In this document: piece after piece, positions 33,301 to 44,780 of the stretch
How positions within the stretch are numbered: the first letter of the stretch is position 1
Layout: the number at the start of each line of letters is the position of its first letter
Assembly: GCA_014058105.1 (NCBI GenBank)
Contig: JACGCM010000393.1
Location: 272,501 to 336,500 of the forward strand
Source of the DNA: Kingdonia uniflora
Taxonomy: Eukaryota; Streptophyta; Magnoliopsida; Ranunculales; Circaeasteraceae
DNA length: 64,000 nucleotides
Reading direction: 5' to 3'
Program-made: the position numbers and the translations under genes
Notes under the pieces: model-generated
Told to the model about the DNA's origin: nothing
Databases searched by the model: none
The model's input: only the letters and a program-made list of their open reading frames with translations

Positions 33301-35603
33301 CTTTCTATTCTCCTAACTTCAAGGAAGTGCATGTCCAACAACCTAACAGTAAACTTCCAATCTATGATCCATTTCCATCTGTCATGCATAATTGTGTTTT
33401 CACCTTTACAAATAAAAAAAATTGACCTTGAGGAAATAAATGTCTAAAAGTTTAAAAAATGTGCTTTACTTGTAATGTTGAAACTTTCTCTCCTTGACCA
33501 AAATAAACTTCTTTTAAGGTAGGTTGTGCAGTGAGGTCACTGTAATGATTGGCATTGAACTTGTCTTTTTTTGACGAGATTCAACAGGAAAAGGTCAGAT
33601 GTGTCTTTTCTCTGATAAGAAATGGGAAATCAGACTATGCTAACATTTTCCCAGTCAATAACTGAATGTGATCTTCGCAAGGTCGAACATATTGATTTAC
33701 TACACCTTGTTGGCACATCCATGGAGTTGGGGTCTTAACAGCTTGCTCGCTGAAAAGCGACCAAATATCAGTTTCGTGTGTTTATCATGGCTTTACGATA
33801 CCCCAAAACTTCTAACCAATCACATGAATATAGAAAACCTGAGCAATGGCTAAGAGAGGATAAGAAAGGTCGAAGTGAATTTGCAAAGACCTCTCAAGAA
33901 ATTGCAGAAACTCGACATAGTTAAAAATCATTCAAAGAAGCACTTAGGCGCAGAAATATAGTACTTTCTATGAAAGACACTATCTTGAACATGCTAATGG
34001 AACCTCAGATGCTCGTATTTTTCATGTCACGGGCATCTAAGGGATGAGATTACAAGATGAGACGCAAGTGCATACATGGATTTCAATAACGCTAGCAATT
34101 ATATTAGATTGTGTCTTATCTTTATTCTTGCTAGGAGGTTCTAGACAGTTTATTTATTATTACCTATGTAATTTACTTTAGAGACACTACATATATGGCT
34201 CAAGGATATTTTAAAATTGGCCTTAAGTATTCCATCCACAAGAAAATGGGTCCAGTCTAATGTACTTTACTCTTCAACCACCTTCTAAGAAGTCACTTGA
34301 TTTAGTTTAGTGTTTAATATCCGTAAAGCGCATTTTGGGTTTCACATTAATGAAGAAAACCAAGCCTTAGATGCCGAGATCTATAAGTTAAGCTCTCCCA
34401 TGCAAACTGGCCCAAGTAAGTATTGCGCACAAGAAGAGCCAACTAGATCTTTCAAAGAGAGGTAGACAAACCAATTCTCTGCATCCAAAGTAAGCCAACT
34501 CTCTCAGTTGTCAATATTTATCATTTTTGTCTTTTTTGGAGTTCCTTTCTTTACATTGTACTATCAGTTTGCCTCTTAATGAGACTCGCCAGTAATGGGA
34601 GGTTTGTACTGTACAGAATGAGAAAAATATGTGAATTTCCCTCAAAAGTCATGCTATCGAAATCCGCCGTTAGCAAAGATACGTGACACAAAGCCTCTCG
34701 TTGATCACGCATTTATGTAAACTTACTAGACACCATTTAAGGGTGGTGAGCCGTTGGTGCAGAGAACATTCTTCGTTGCCACTAACACCACCCTAACACT
34801 TACTTATAGATCTAAAACCCCCTATGTAGAGTTAGACCTTTACAACATTTTCACCCCCCAACTGCATCCTACTTTACTTGGAGCTCGATTAAGCTTGATT
34901 CAGTTTACATTGTTGCTCTAAATCATGGCACAATTTGATCTTGAAAGGGTTTTTCTAAATTTTACAAAATATCCCCTCCCTCCCTCAAAAGTAAGACCAT
35001 GCCCCTCAAGTTGAAAGCCCCTATCACGCTTTTAAGGATATTTAAATTGTTGCTAAATATATTAGAGGTGAAACTACAGATATATAGTTATAAGAATCTG
35101 CAACATATAGTGCATTTAAAACAATATTCCAGCCACCTGATCCTTGAATCCACATGCATATACACATGTTAATCTTAATTCAGATAACTAGAAATCCTAA
35201 CAAATTGCAGCTAACCATATACCCAATTTAGACAACCAAACCAAAAAATCTGATGCCAAATCAAAAACTAAAACATACCCAGAACAATCAACAAACAAAC
35301 CTTACTAATTCACCCCAATTTCCCAAAAAAGGAGCAATTTTTCACAACTTATCAACATAAAAAACATAAAATTCAGCAAGTAAACATCAACCAAATCAAA
35401 AACTAAAGCAACCCCATTACAAATCAATCAAATTAAGCAAACCCCACTTAAACTAACAACTTTAAAAGCAAAGCAAAGCAAACTAATATTACCTGAAAGA
35501 TCCACTTGTTCATGATAATTACAGTAACATTGAAACCCCACCATTGTAATATAGCTAAAAACGACCGAATCACACTCCACTGACACACTCTACTCTCCTC
35601 CAT
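27367..35603 (-). CDS. UDP-GALT1: UDP-galactose/nucleotide-sugar transporter, GONST5/UDP-GALT1-like
   Basis: Five exons on the minus strand: 35493-35603, 29687-29936, 28930-29137, 27925-28156 and 27367-27588. All junctions are GT-AG, and together they make 1,023 bases with stop (340 residues). The protein starts MEESRVCQWSVIRSFLAILQ and includes FNVTVIIMNKWIFQ, DPEDRWRRIFPMSFVFCINI, RYIPVSFMQTIKSFTPATT, LVPIVGGILLTSVTELSFN and STTAVTFNVAGNMK. These are hallmarks of the plant triose-phosphate/nucleotide-sugar transporter family, with about ten membrane helices. The tail is TP-rich (TPGTPKTPRTPRNRME) and hydrophilic. By homology it sits in the Golgi membrane and exchanges UDP-galactose or a related sugar nucleotide for nucleotide monophosphate. 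Substrate cannot be read from sequence alone. Intron 1 is unusually long (29937-35492, 5.6 kb) and contains a SINE. GA repeats near 35768-35785 lie in the probable 5' UTR or promoter. Confidence 0.93.
30996..31101 (-). mobile_element. tRNA-derived SINE in transporter intron 1, with 11-bp TSD
   Basis: On the minus strand, GCTCAGTTGGTAG (complement of 31070-31082) is a clear Pol III A box. A degenerate B box lies near 31028-31040, and an A-rich end (plus-strand cctttttt at 30996) closes the element. It is bounded by the exact direct repeat agcaaggagtt at 30985-30995 and 31102-31112. About 106 bp. It is in the same orientation as the host gene. Confidence 0.82.
31113..35492. other. Remainder of transporter intron 1
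   Basis: 4.4 kb of AT-rich intron. Small frames on both strands (for example 31719-31952, 33082-33425) show no family pattern. No second mobile element with clear ends was found. Confidence 0.5.
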
Positions 35604-36116
35604 TGATCCCCCACTCTTCAAACCCAAGATCACCAACACCTCTACCACTGTACGATTACAGAGGTAGAGAGAGTTTCGATTATAAAGTAGTAATCAAAGC
35701 GAGGACTCAAAACGCTTAGTTGAGTGAGAGAGAAAGAATTGTGAAACAATTAAAACCCTAATTTATAGAGAGAGAGAGAGAGAGCACAGAAAACGCTCTT
35801 CTTCTTCTCTCCCATGTGATCTTTGTTCTAATGAAACTCAAAGTGAAACTGATGGCACCGTTGTCCTTGTACTTAACGTATACCTTTCATCCTATACCGT
35901 TGGATCTTGATTTTTGTAAAGATCGACGGTTGAGATGCAAGTATGTTGTCTAGATAGGACCTAAAAATACGCTTTTGGCTTTGTGTGAGTGTCCGACACG
36001 AACATGGAAATTTTGAGGGTCAATTGCTTCTGGTGTGACCAAACCACTTTAATTAATTAATTAATTAGTTAGTAACTTTTGCACACACAAGTTACATTAT
36101 TTTGTTTTTGTTTTTT

Positions 36117-36160
36117 ATTATTATTATTATTATTATTATATTTATTTATTTATTTATTTT
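36117..36160. repeat. (ATT)n followed by (TTTA)n microsatellite
   Basis: About eight ATT units run into several TTTA units. It directly precedes the possible MITE. Confidence 0.85.
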
Positions 36161-36169
36161 TCTTGTTTA

Positions 36170-36560
36170 GAGCATCATAAGTAGTTGTTTTCAATGCGCG
36201 TGTGAAAAAACCCATGTCACGTCTAATTATTTGAGTTTGGGGTTTCTAGCAGTTACCTCAATACTTGAATTTCAAGTCTATGCTTGAATGTTGAGTTTGA
36301 GCCTCAAATATTTCGTTATCAGGAGCATAAGTTTGATGTATTTTTTTTTTTAAAAAGAGCTCTTTAGGCTCCAAATATTTATGTGCCTCATTTAAAAAAA
36401 AATAAAAAATAAAAACCATGGAGTTGGCTCCAAACCTTTATGTACCTGATGACTTAAATAAAATTCAAGCATTGAGCCTTGTTAGAAGAGTTTTCTTAAA
36501 TGTTTAAAAAATTCAAGTATTAAGAAGAAGAAAAAAAATCAAGCCTTCTTGGAGATGTTT
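36170..36560. mobile_element. Possible decayed PIF-type MITE
   Basis: TTA at 36167-36169 and 36561-36563 bracket a 391-bp segment. Its ends (gagcatcataag and cttggagatgttt) partly match the gagcatctccaac terminus of the MITE at 5294. Similarity is limited, so this is tentative. Confidence 0.35.
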
Positions 36561-37081
36561 TTATTACGCGCGATACGACAAGTGGGGGGTGGGGTATCTC
36601 AATGAGTATCTTATTAGTGAAGTAATAAAATAAGAATGACGAGGTTGCAACAAATTTCACTTTCTTTGGAGGTGACTATAGCCGCTTCATTCATTCAACC
36701 CTTGTAGCGAATATGCAGACAGGATTAATAAAGAATGAAATTATGTCATAATCAGAAATCTATGATACATTTAAATAAAAAATGAAATGAAAGAAAACAA
36801 AAATTAACTAAACAAAATAAAAAGCGCATAATAATATTCTCTAAAGGATTCCAACTTTCCAAGAGCATAGACTATGATGCATAGCCAATTTTTCCCCTAA
36901 TTCAATTAAAAGTTGGTGCTCTCTCACATAGGTCATCATCATAAGGAACATTATTTGCATCTATAACTAACTGTAGGTTGCAGACAAAGTATAAATAACG
37001 CATATTAAGATATCAATCAGTTATAAGAAATAATTCTTACAGAACTTTATCACAGTAATGATACAGTAAAATGTAAACAGA

Positions 37082-37338
37082 AGAATGCTCATGAACCTGC
37101 AATCGTCCACAGTTCGTAAAATAGTTCAATGGAATTATCCGCTGTGAATCCAGTAGATGAAAAATGCAACATACAAAAAAAAGTTACAGTTACTCCTCTT
37201 CAAAACTTAAGAATGCACATGAACCTGCAATCGTCCACAGTTTGTAAAATAGTTAAAAGGAATTACCCGCTGTGAATCCAGTAGATGAAAAATGCAACAT
37301 ACAAAAAAATGTTACAGTTACTCCTCTTCAAAACTTAA
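37082..37338. repeat. 129-bp tandem duplication
   Basis: 37082-37210 and 37211-37338 are nearly identical. They share gaacctgcaatcgtccacag and the end tactcctcttcaaaactta with only a few changes. Non-coding, 150 bp beyond the last exon of the small membrane-protein gene. Confidence 0.9.
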
Positions 37339-37492
37339 TTACCAAAGAGAATATTCTACGCCGCCTAGTAACAAAAACTGGTGGTTGCACCTAATATTTT
37401 GAATTTGACAAAATTCTTAGGGTAGCAAGTCTCACTCTTCCAGCACTCTGCAACAGTTGAAGAATCTCTGGGGAACTCGGAAAAATGTAACT

Positions 37493-37554
37493 TTACACAA
37501 CAAAATTCTGTAGGGGTGATTTTGAATCATTGCTCACAGATGCCCCAACTCCGC
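37493..37554 (-). CDS. Putative last exon of the small membrane-anchored protein gene
   Basis: On the minus strand an acceptor ATGCAG ends at 37555, and the next 62 bases are open to a TAA stop at 37493-37495. Joined to either first-exon copy (each ending with one base of a codon), the phase fits exactly. The new codon is Gly and the tail reads GVGASVSNDSKSPLQNFVV. With exon 58666-58969 the product is 121 residues, with exon 54908-55214 it is 122. The intron would be 21 kb or 17 kb because the space is filled by segmental repeats and transposons. No other copy of this exon was found in the window. The exon is short, so a chance match remains possible. Confidence 0.55.
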
Positions 37555-38284
37555 CTGCATATAGAGAAAGTAGTTAAGAAAACTAATCAACAGAACAACA
37601 AATACATAATGAGATAACTTGTTGCCAGCTGGACCAAGTTGACAACAAACAGAAAAGAGAGGCGCGGTTCAAAATTGCTATATGAAGTCAAGACGCGGAT
37701 TTAACTCCTGTTAATTGACTGGGGTTTAATGTTTCAGCAAATGAGATTTCATGATGAAGCTCTTCACCAACTTGTATTAGGCATACTAGTTTTCATCCTA
37801 TATTGACATGTTTTTCTTGACTGAAACTTAATAAGGATCAATCAATTGTTTTCTTAAAATACACCATTGCCAAGCTACAGAATATCAGGTAGAACATATT
37901 CATTTTACCGTACACGTGCAAATATCAACCAATAGTTTGACATCTATGTACCATCTTAAAAAATATGGTGCTTTGCTGCTACAGTGAGTAAAAATGATCT
38001 ATCACAACAGCCAGTAAAAGTGTTGTAAATCAAAGTTTTTATTATTAGCATTTCTAACAAAAGAAATGTCGTATAAATGAAATATATCCATGTAACTGGA
38101 AAAAAAATGAGATCTAGATCTGCCTTTCTTCACCCAAGCATCAGGGATGTCACTCTTTCTAACCATTCACACTTCACACTAAACACCTCTTAAACCTTTT
38201 GAATGCCTTACAGAACTCCAGTCATGGAGTTCTCATGAATCTTAATTTCATGAAAACCCAAATCCACCATCCTCCAGATTGCAT
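37555..38284. other. Intron-side spacer before the repeat array
   Basis: AT-rich, no gene. It would be intron sequence if the last-exon call is right. Confidence 0.4.
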
Positions 38285-39475
38285 ACAATTGACAGCTTGA
38301 CAAGGTGATTTTTGCGCCACTTCTCACCGTGCCAAAATAAGTTAATCGTCCTAGCCTTTTCGGAACATTTGTGGAAATAATAAGAACATTGAATAGACCA
38401 AGAGGATAGAAAATGTGTTCTTGCATCTCTAGTAGTGCTTCAGTTCTTGATTAGTCCATTAAAAGCGCACAAACAGTTCTTCAATGGTGTTACAAGTTTC
38501 ATAAGAGAATAAAAAAAAAAAAAGCGTTACTAACACAACTTTGAAAGTCGTGCTCTTACCCATTTACATCGGTGCCAGCGAGGAAATAATTTTCAATGAT
38601 GACTCAAAAAGGACCCTTGACTGTTAGTCCTGTATCCAAAGGTTTTTTTTTTTTTTTGCCACTTCTCCAATCTCTCGTCTGAAGCACTAGCATCTCACTC
38701 CAGCATGGGTATCTCGTCTCGCCTCTTGGAAATGGCTCGAAACGAGATCCTCGAGTGACATCATCCCTGGCGCCTTCTTAGAAATGGGCTCAAAAGGAAA
38801 TCCAAGATGGGTGGGATGGGTCCGGGTGAGCTGTTGAGAGATCAATCAAATGAAAATCAAGAGTGAAGTGGCCTGATCGTGTCTTAGAAATGGCGTAGAA
38901 GAAGAGTCGGGAGCGAGGCCAGGCCCAAATCTATAGCCAAAGAGAGCCCATAATGAAATCCAAAGTAGAATCGGTACCAATCTCACTCTGAGAATGGAGA
39001 TCTGTTGAAGATCTCCATTTACAGCTTCAAGACTTGTTGAAGATCTGTTTTCCCAAGAACTTGAGCACCGAAAAAACAACACTATTGAAGATAATCTTAG
39101 AACAATATTTGCCTTAGCCATGAGCTAGGCTGTTTTCTAACGTGTCCAATAGCATCCAAAATTCGAAAGTGCAGAAAAAGATATGCTCCAAAAGCCAAGT
39201 TTGCAAACTGATTTATGCCCTCGACTTCCCTCATTCAAATATTTTGCTCTTATAAAATTACTATTTAGCCAAGGGCGAAGCCTAAATTGCGAAACAAACT
39301 TTCAAACTCTAGCTCAACCCAGAAAATATAGTGAAAACTAAGTCTCATTTGAAATTTGAAAATACAAGATCAGCTCATTGAAGCAATGGAAACAGTCAAG
39401 AGCCATCAGTTGAAATCAAACAAATATCCATAACAACCATCTAGAAGTTCTAAAATAGACCTCAAAACCTGATTT
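38285..39475. repeat. Segmental block G, copy 1
   Basis: Begins near gacagcttgacaaggtg (38291). It matches 41450-42410 and, from the aaagcacacaaac part on, 55265-56045. A minus-strand 91-codon frame at 38846-39121 is not shared as a frame by the other copies and is not called a gene. Confidence 0.75.
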
Positions 39476-39535
39476 CATTAAAATGTAGTCGAACTGCTCA
39501 AAAAGTCTATCCAGATTGTAGAACTCGCATACACA

Positions 39536-40948
39536 TCTCTACTACTATAAAAGGAAGCACCCCCTAGAGTCGTTTGAGTCGTTCGTCACGAGTCTTTTAA
39601 GCCGTTTTTGCCATCCTGTAAATTGTCCTAAATGCCCCTCAGCTATTAAAAAAACAATCGATAAGAATCATTTTCTTCGTCTTCCTCACTCGATCCTCTA
39701 AACCATCAGCTCTACATTAATCCTTTCTTTATATCCTCTTTCTCTTATATCTTTCAGCTATAATTTAAATCTCACAACAATAATTTCAGATGTTCTCTCC
39801 TCTTCCATCGACTGTTGAGTGAAACTCTAATTGGGTTTATCAGTAAGATACAAGTAATTAGGGTTAGCTAATGTTGTTGTCTTAAGTTTAGTTTTTTTTT
39901 TTTTTAGGTCTAAAATTGATAGGAAAGAGAGATTGTTGATGGTTTCTTTTGCGGGGATTTCAATTTGGTTGAATCATGTCCAAGGAATTATGGTATTGTG
40001 TTGGTAATGGAGGTGTTTGTGACATCGCTATTATGAACCAGTTTTCTTTGGGAATTTATGGGTATCATTTGTTCCAATCTAGAGCTTTACAAACACTTGA
40101 CCTCACCCCTATAAATTGAGGGTCAATGTTTAACCACGCTCGAGCTCTCCGGTGAACTTCACTGCGTACACCGTGCGTTCAAACTCCCATGATCGACTTA
40201 TGGGTCATTATCTAAATTCAAGTGGAAATTTAGCAAATAAGTATTACACATCTTGGGGAAGAATATTTCGGTGACTTCGAAAGTTTGCCTTATATGGTGA
40301 ATTCGGAGAATATTCCCTTAATAAAATTTTGCACCCGGTTGCAATGAAAATCAAGCTGCATTGCCTTGCAGTCTTCTTCAGTCCCTAAATTTTCTCCTCA
40401 AATCTCTCTCTCTTACTTTCTCTTTCCATCAAATCTCCTCAGATATCTTTTCTCTTATTATGCCCCCTGATCACTCTCGATCATTCCATAATTATCTCTC
40501 TCCATAGATCTATGTAAAGAAATTCCAAAGGTAAGAGAAGCTAACCAATCACTCTCAAAAGGGTGCATTGGAAGAACTGCATCACACCTCCCTTCAATTG
40601 CAATGGCTTGCGAAATGCATCCAATTGCAGCATACCAAGCACAACCTTCCTGACTAAAATTTCCAAATATTGCACATCTTGGCAAAATCTTTTTAAGAGC
40701 TCATAAAACACTTTTCTGCAAAGACTTTTGTGGGTTATTCTCATTTCAACTCATTGGTTATTTAAGTTGCAACCCATTACCAAGATGGATTATGAAAATA
40801 ACATGTAATTAATCAGAAATTGAGAATACCCAATTGTGATTTTACTCACTGTAAAGACCAAGTTGATGGATGATTGGCATGCAAATTATGTCTGGAGGAG
40901 GCATGCGAAGCGCGCCATAAAAGGGGTACGGGCGTGCAGCAACACTAA
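39536..40948 (+). mobile_element. Possible Helitron (5' end clear, 3' end tentative)
   Basis: At 39536, just after an A, is TCTCTACTACTATAAAAGG, which looks like the 5' terminus of plant Helitrons. The following sequence is not shared with the paralogous repeat blocks, which suggests an insertion. A possible 3' end is CTAA followed by T at 40945-40949, downstream of a short imperfect GC hairpin (ggcatgcgaagcgcgcc, about 40898-40914), but hairpin spacing is poor. No Rep/helicase gene is present, so it would be non-autonomous. Confidence 0.35.
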
Positions 40949-41036
40949 TAACAGACAAACTACAATATGTAGAAAAATTATAAAAATCTACAAGAGCACC
41001 AAATAGCAGCCTCGATATAGTTAGAGATGACAAATA

Positions 41037-41067
41037 ACCCCATCGCGTTCTTGTCTACCCAATCCAT
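41037..41067 (-). pseudogene. Stub of a first-exon copy
   Basis: On the minus strand from 41067 the sequence reads MDWVDKNAMG, then loses similarity. The two open copies read MEWVEKNMFG and MEWVEKTMLG. The bases upstream (41068-41080) also resemble the other copies. Similarity stops about ten codons in, where unrelated sequence begins. Confidence 0.6.
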
Positions 41068-41094
41068 TGTTCTTTGATCCATGTATCTTCCAAC

Positions 41095-43634
41095 TTGGTT
41101 GCTGGATTCGCACCTTTTCAGTACTCGAGGACTCCTTTTAGGCCTCTTGAACTTCGAATGTGGATAGTTGAACTTGAAAACAGGTGTGGAGAGACAGATG
41201 TAAGGCCATCTCCCATAGCCCTCAAGCTTTACGATTGCCTTTAGGTGTTGATCTGTGTAGTTGTCTAGGGTTTCTTTTAGGGAGATGATGACAGTAAGTT
41301 TGGTATATTAGAGAGACCGATTCCTGCCGTGAATATGTTTCTCTTCTATGCGGCGAATTTATAGGTACATACAAAATATAGGTTGTTTATATCACATGCA
41401 ATTGAATGATTCAAATCCAATGTATTTTTTCCTGCCATATGGTACATGTGACAGCTTGACAAGGTGGTATGTGCTCCACTTCTCAATTTTCTCATCATTC
41501 CAGAAAAGGTTTTCATCGTCTTAGCATTTTCGGGACATTCATGGAAATAACAAGAACATTTAATGGACCAGGCTAAAGATATGTTCTTGCGTCTCTAATA
41601 GTGCTTAAACTTCTTGATAGTGCATTAAAGCACACAAACTGCTCTTCAATGGTGTTATAAATTTCATAAGAGAACAAAAAAAACCAAGCGTTCATAACAA
41701 AACTTGGAAGGCCGCGCTCTTATAGTGTGTTTAGTCACATACAAAAGGAAATGTCATTTACATAGGTGCCAGCGAGGAAAAAACTTTGAATGACGACTAA
41801 GAAAAAAATTAAAGAACTTTCAATGACGACTGAGAAAAAAATTACCCATGACTTTAAGTCCTGTATACATTGGTTATCTTGCCATTTATCTTCACGTTTT
41901 GTCATTTTTGCCCTCATTTACATCTTTAAGAAGTTAACCACTGAAGCAAATGTTGAAGATTTCATTTTCCTAAGAACATAACTGTTCCAAAAACAGCATT
42001 ACCGAAGATAGTCCTAGAAAAAGATAGTCCGAAACCAGCTAGCAGCCAAAATCCTACATTAGTGTAGGAAAAGATATGCTCCAAAAGCCACAAAGTCTGT
42101 TGATTTATGCCCTCGATTTCGCTCATCCAAATATTCTGCTCTTACAAGATTACAATTTAGCCAAGGGCAAACACAAAATAGTGCAACAAACTTTCAAACT
42201 TTAGCTGAATCCAGAATATACTGTGACAACTAATCTCTCATTTGAAATCTCAAAATACAAGATCACCTGCCCATAGAGTAGTCAGAGCCATCAATTGGAT
42301 GACAAACCAATTTCCAAAAGGTTTCAACCACTGTTATTGTCATATAGGGTTGCAAAAAAAAAATCCGTGTTATCCCTCTAGAAAGTCCTAAAATATACTA
42401 TCTGGGAATCCATTTACAAGCCAAAGGCTCAAGGTCTAACATCTCCAGACCTTCTGAAAACCTTATCGAGCTGGGGATAACTCAACATAGTTTTAGTGAG
42501 GGGAAATTGGTGAGACTCATTTGGAAGCTTAAGAGCCAGTGTTTCCATCCCACATTGGTTTCTTAATGGTTTGTCGTTTCGAGGAAGAAATCTGCTTGAC
42601 CTCGATGTCTTTCTGCTGGCTTACCAATCCGCTATTTGGAGATTGGATGAGGACATGTATTAACCACCGCGTTTTGGTGATTGGATGAAGACACATATCA
42701 TGTATGAAAAGATGGTTCCTGATTTAGGGTTTTGTTACAGAAAAGAGAGGCTCTAATCTATGGTGTCTACTACAAATAAGAGAGGCTCCACTTTAAGGTA
42801 TCTGCTAGCGAGAGAAGGGTTATGGTTATAGAATAGAGAGTTCTCCACATATTTTTCTTTCTATCACTTATTTTTACTTTAAAGAGGTAAAAAATGAGCA
42901 ATAGCTCAGGAGCCCAAAAGGGAATTTACAAGAAACAAAATGAAAGCATATGCCAGTTTTCTCTCTCTAATTTTTCTCTTCATATTTTCTACCTGGATCT
43001 TCCTCCTACTTTCCCTTTCCATATTTTCTCTTCAAGATTTTCTACCTTCATGTATTCGTCTTTTTGCATATCTATCTCTATACTTCAGTTTCACTCCTCA
43101 TTAACCAACAGGATCTTTAACATTACCTAGACACGTCCCCGCGGATTACTTAATCACGTACGTCCTTTTTTTCTTATTGAGGCTAGTGGCCTCTTCTTTA
43201 ATCTAAATGACAAATCTCTCTTTATAATTTTTAAAAAAAAAAACTCAGCACACTACCTCTTTTACTAATCAGAAGTATAAAACTGGGAATTATTTAAACT
43301 AAAACACGCAAATTAAAAAACCCATCATCACAATAGCTCAATACCCGAATCTCAAACTTGTAAACAGGGGCGGAGCCAGAGATTTGGAAGTGGGGGTTCG
43401 GGGGCTTCCACCCCCGGAATTTTTTATGGGCATTTAAGGGGTATTTGGTAATTTTACTTATATTAATTTCCAAATGCATATTCTTTTGTGGGCTTCAACT
43501 CTTAAAACTCTTCCCAACTCAACTGGGCTTGGATGGAGTTGGTTGTTACTATTTTTTTTTTTTCTTTTGTTTTGTTGTAGGTATATAATTGGCAAAAATC
43601 CGCCCTTGTTTGTAAATGCAATCTATTGCTAAAC
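41095..43634. repeat. Segmental blocks between the exon stub and the hAT insertion
   Basis: In order: the gtggttgtctaggg-type block (41095-41430; here gtagttgtctaggg), block G copy 2 (41450-42410), the ttggtttcttaatgg/ttggagattggatgagg block (42540-42840), the ctcaggagcccaaa block (42890-43140), then the exon-donor flank up to the hAT site. A GC-rich tract, gggggcttccacccccgg, at about 43401-43418 is not seen in the other copies. No gene. Confidence 0.75.
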
Positions 43635-44009
43635 TAGGGATGGCAATTTGCCCCTCCCCGAACGGGGAAAATTTAGTATGAGCTAACCGGGTATAGGGGT
43701 GGGGGTGGGGATGGTATAAGCTACCCAAAATCTATCGGGGATCGGGGTGGATTTGGGACTACTAGCATAAAATCTGTTATCCGCCCCGCATCCGCCCCAT
43801 TAAATATTAACTAGTACTTTTACTATTATACCCCTTAGATTATTAGAAACCCTATCTAACATTTGACATTGACAACAACAAGCTCTCAAATCCTCTCCTC
43901 TGTATCTCTTCCCCTGTGCCTGTGGAAAAGGAAAATCAAATCAAATCGAGGAATAGGGGTTTGACAACAGCAAATTCTTCTCTCTATCTCTTCCCCTCTG
44001 TATTTCTGT

Positions 44010-44770
44010 ATCTCTTCCCTGTATCTCAAGCAGTCAATCGAAAAAATCAATCGAGGAATTGGGGGAAAATCAGAATCGAGGAATTAGGGGAAAATCAGAA
44101 TCGAGGAATCAACAACAAGCTCTTCTCTTCTCTGTACTTTGCATTGGTTGTACTTTGCATTCTCTAATCAAGGAATTCCCAATTCAATTCTGGAAAATCA
44201 AGGTCTATTGCATCTCTAATCTCTCTTTCTCTTTACAGTGGTTTGTACTTTGCATCTTTGTTGGATTATACTTTGATCTCAATTCAATTCTGCAAAATAA
44301 TTCAATTCAATTCTCTGTTGGATTATACTTTGGGTCATAATTCAATTTTGCAAAATAAAGTAAAAATTTCTTGGATTTATACTTTGCACTGGTTTATACT
44401 TTGCAGTCCTGTTGGATTATACTTTGATCTCTTATCTTTGATCTCTTTACAGATAGTATATATTCCCAGTGGTTTATACTTTGCATCTCTGATCTGTTGC
44501 ATCTATTGGATTTATACTTTTCTTGGATTTTTCACCCTTTTCTCTGCTCTGCATCTCTTCCCCTATGGTTTATACTGTTGATTGAAACTATTGGATTTTA
44601 ATTAGTCCTATTGTGGTCTGATTTTAGTCCTACTGTGGTTTATACTTTGATTGAAACTATTGGTTTATGTTGTGGTTTATACTCTGATTAAAACTATTGG
44701 ATTTTAGTTTTTAGTCCTACTATGGTTTATACTTTGCAGTTTCTCACAATTGTTCTTGCTTGTATTTTTT
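44010..44770. repeat. hAT leader repeats: gaggaatt array and tatactttg array
   Basis: At about 44048-44110 the unit aatcgaggaattgggggaaaatcag occurs about three times in short form. From about 44130 to 44740 the words ggtttatactttgca and ggattatactttgatc recur more than a dozen times at irregular spacing. The array lies in the leader or leader intron of the transposase; the acceptor is the ctag just before 44775. Confidence 0.8.
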
Positions 44771-44780
44771 CTAGGTGAAT

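Larger units (their letters stand above)
35604..37492. other. Spacer between transporter start and small membrane-protein last exon
   Basis: Contains the promoter side of the transporter gene, a GA microsatellite (about 35768-35785), an ATT/TTTA microsatellite (about 36117-36160), a possible decayed MITE (36170-36560) and a two-copy 129-bp tandem repeat (37082-37338). No other gene seen. Confidence 0.5.

Noticed and set aside
38846..39121. 91-codon minus-strand frame in segmental block G
   Set aside because: The paralogous blocks at 42 kb and 56 kb do not keep it open, so it is unlikely to be a gene.
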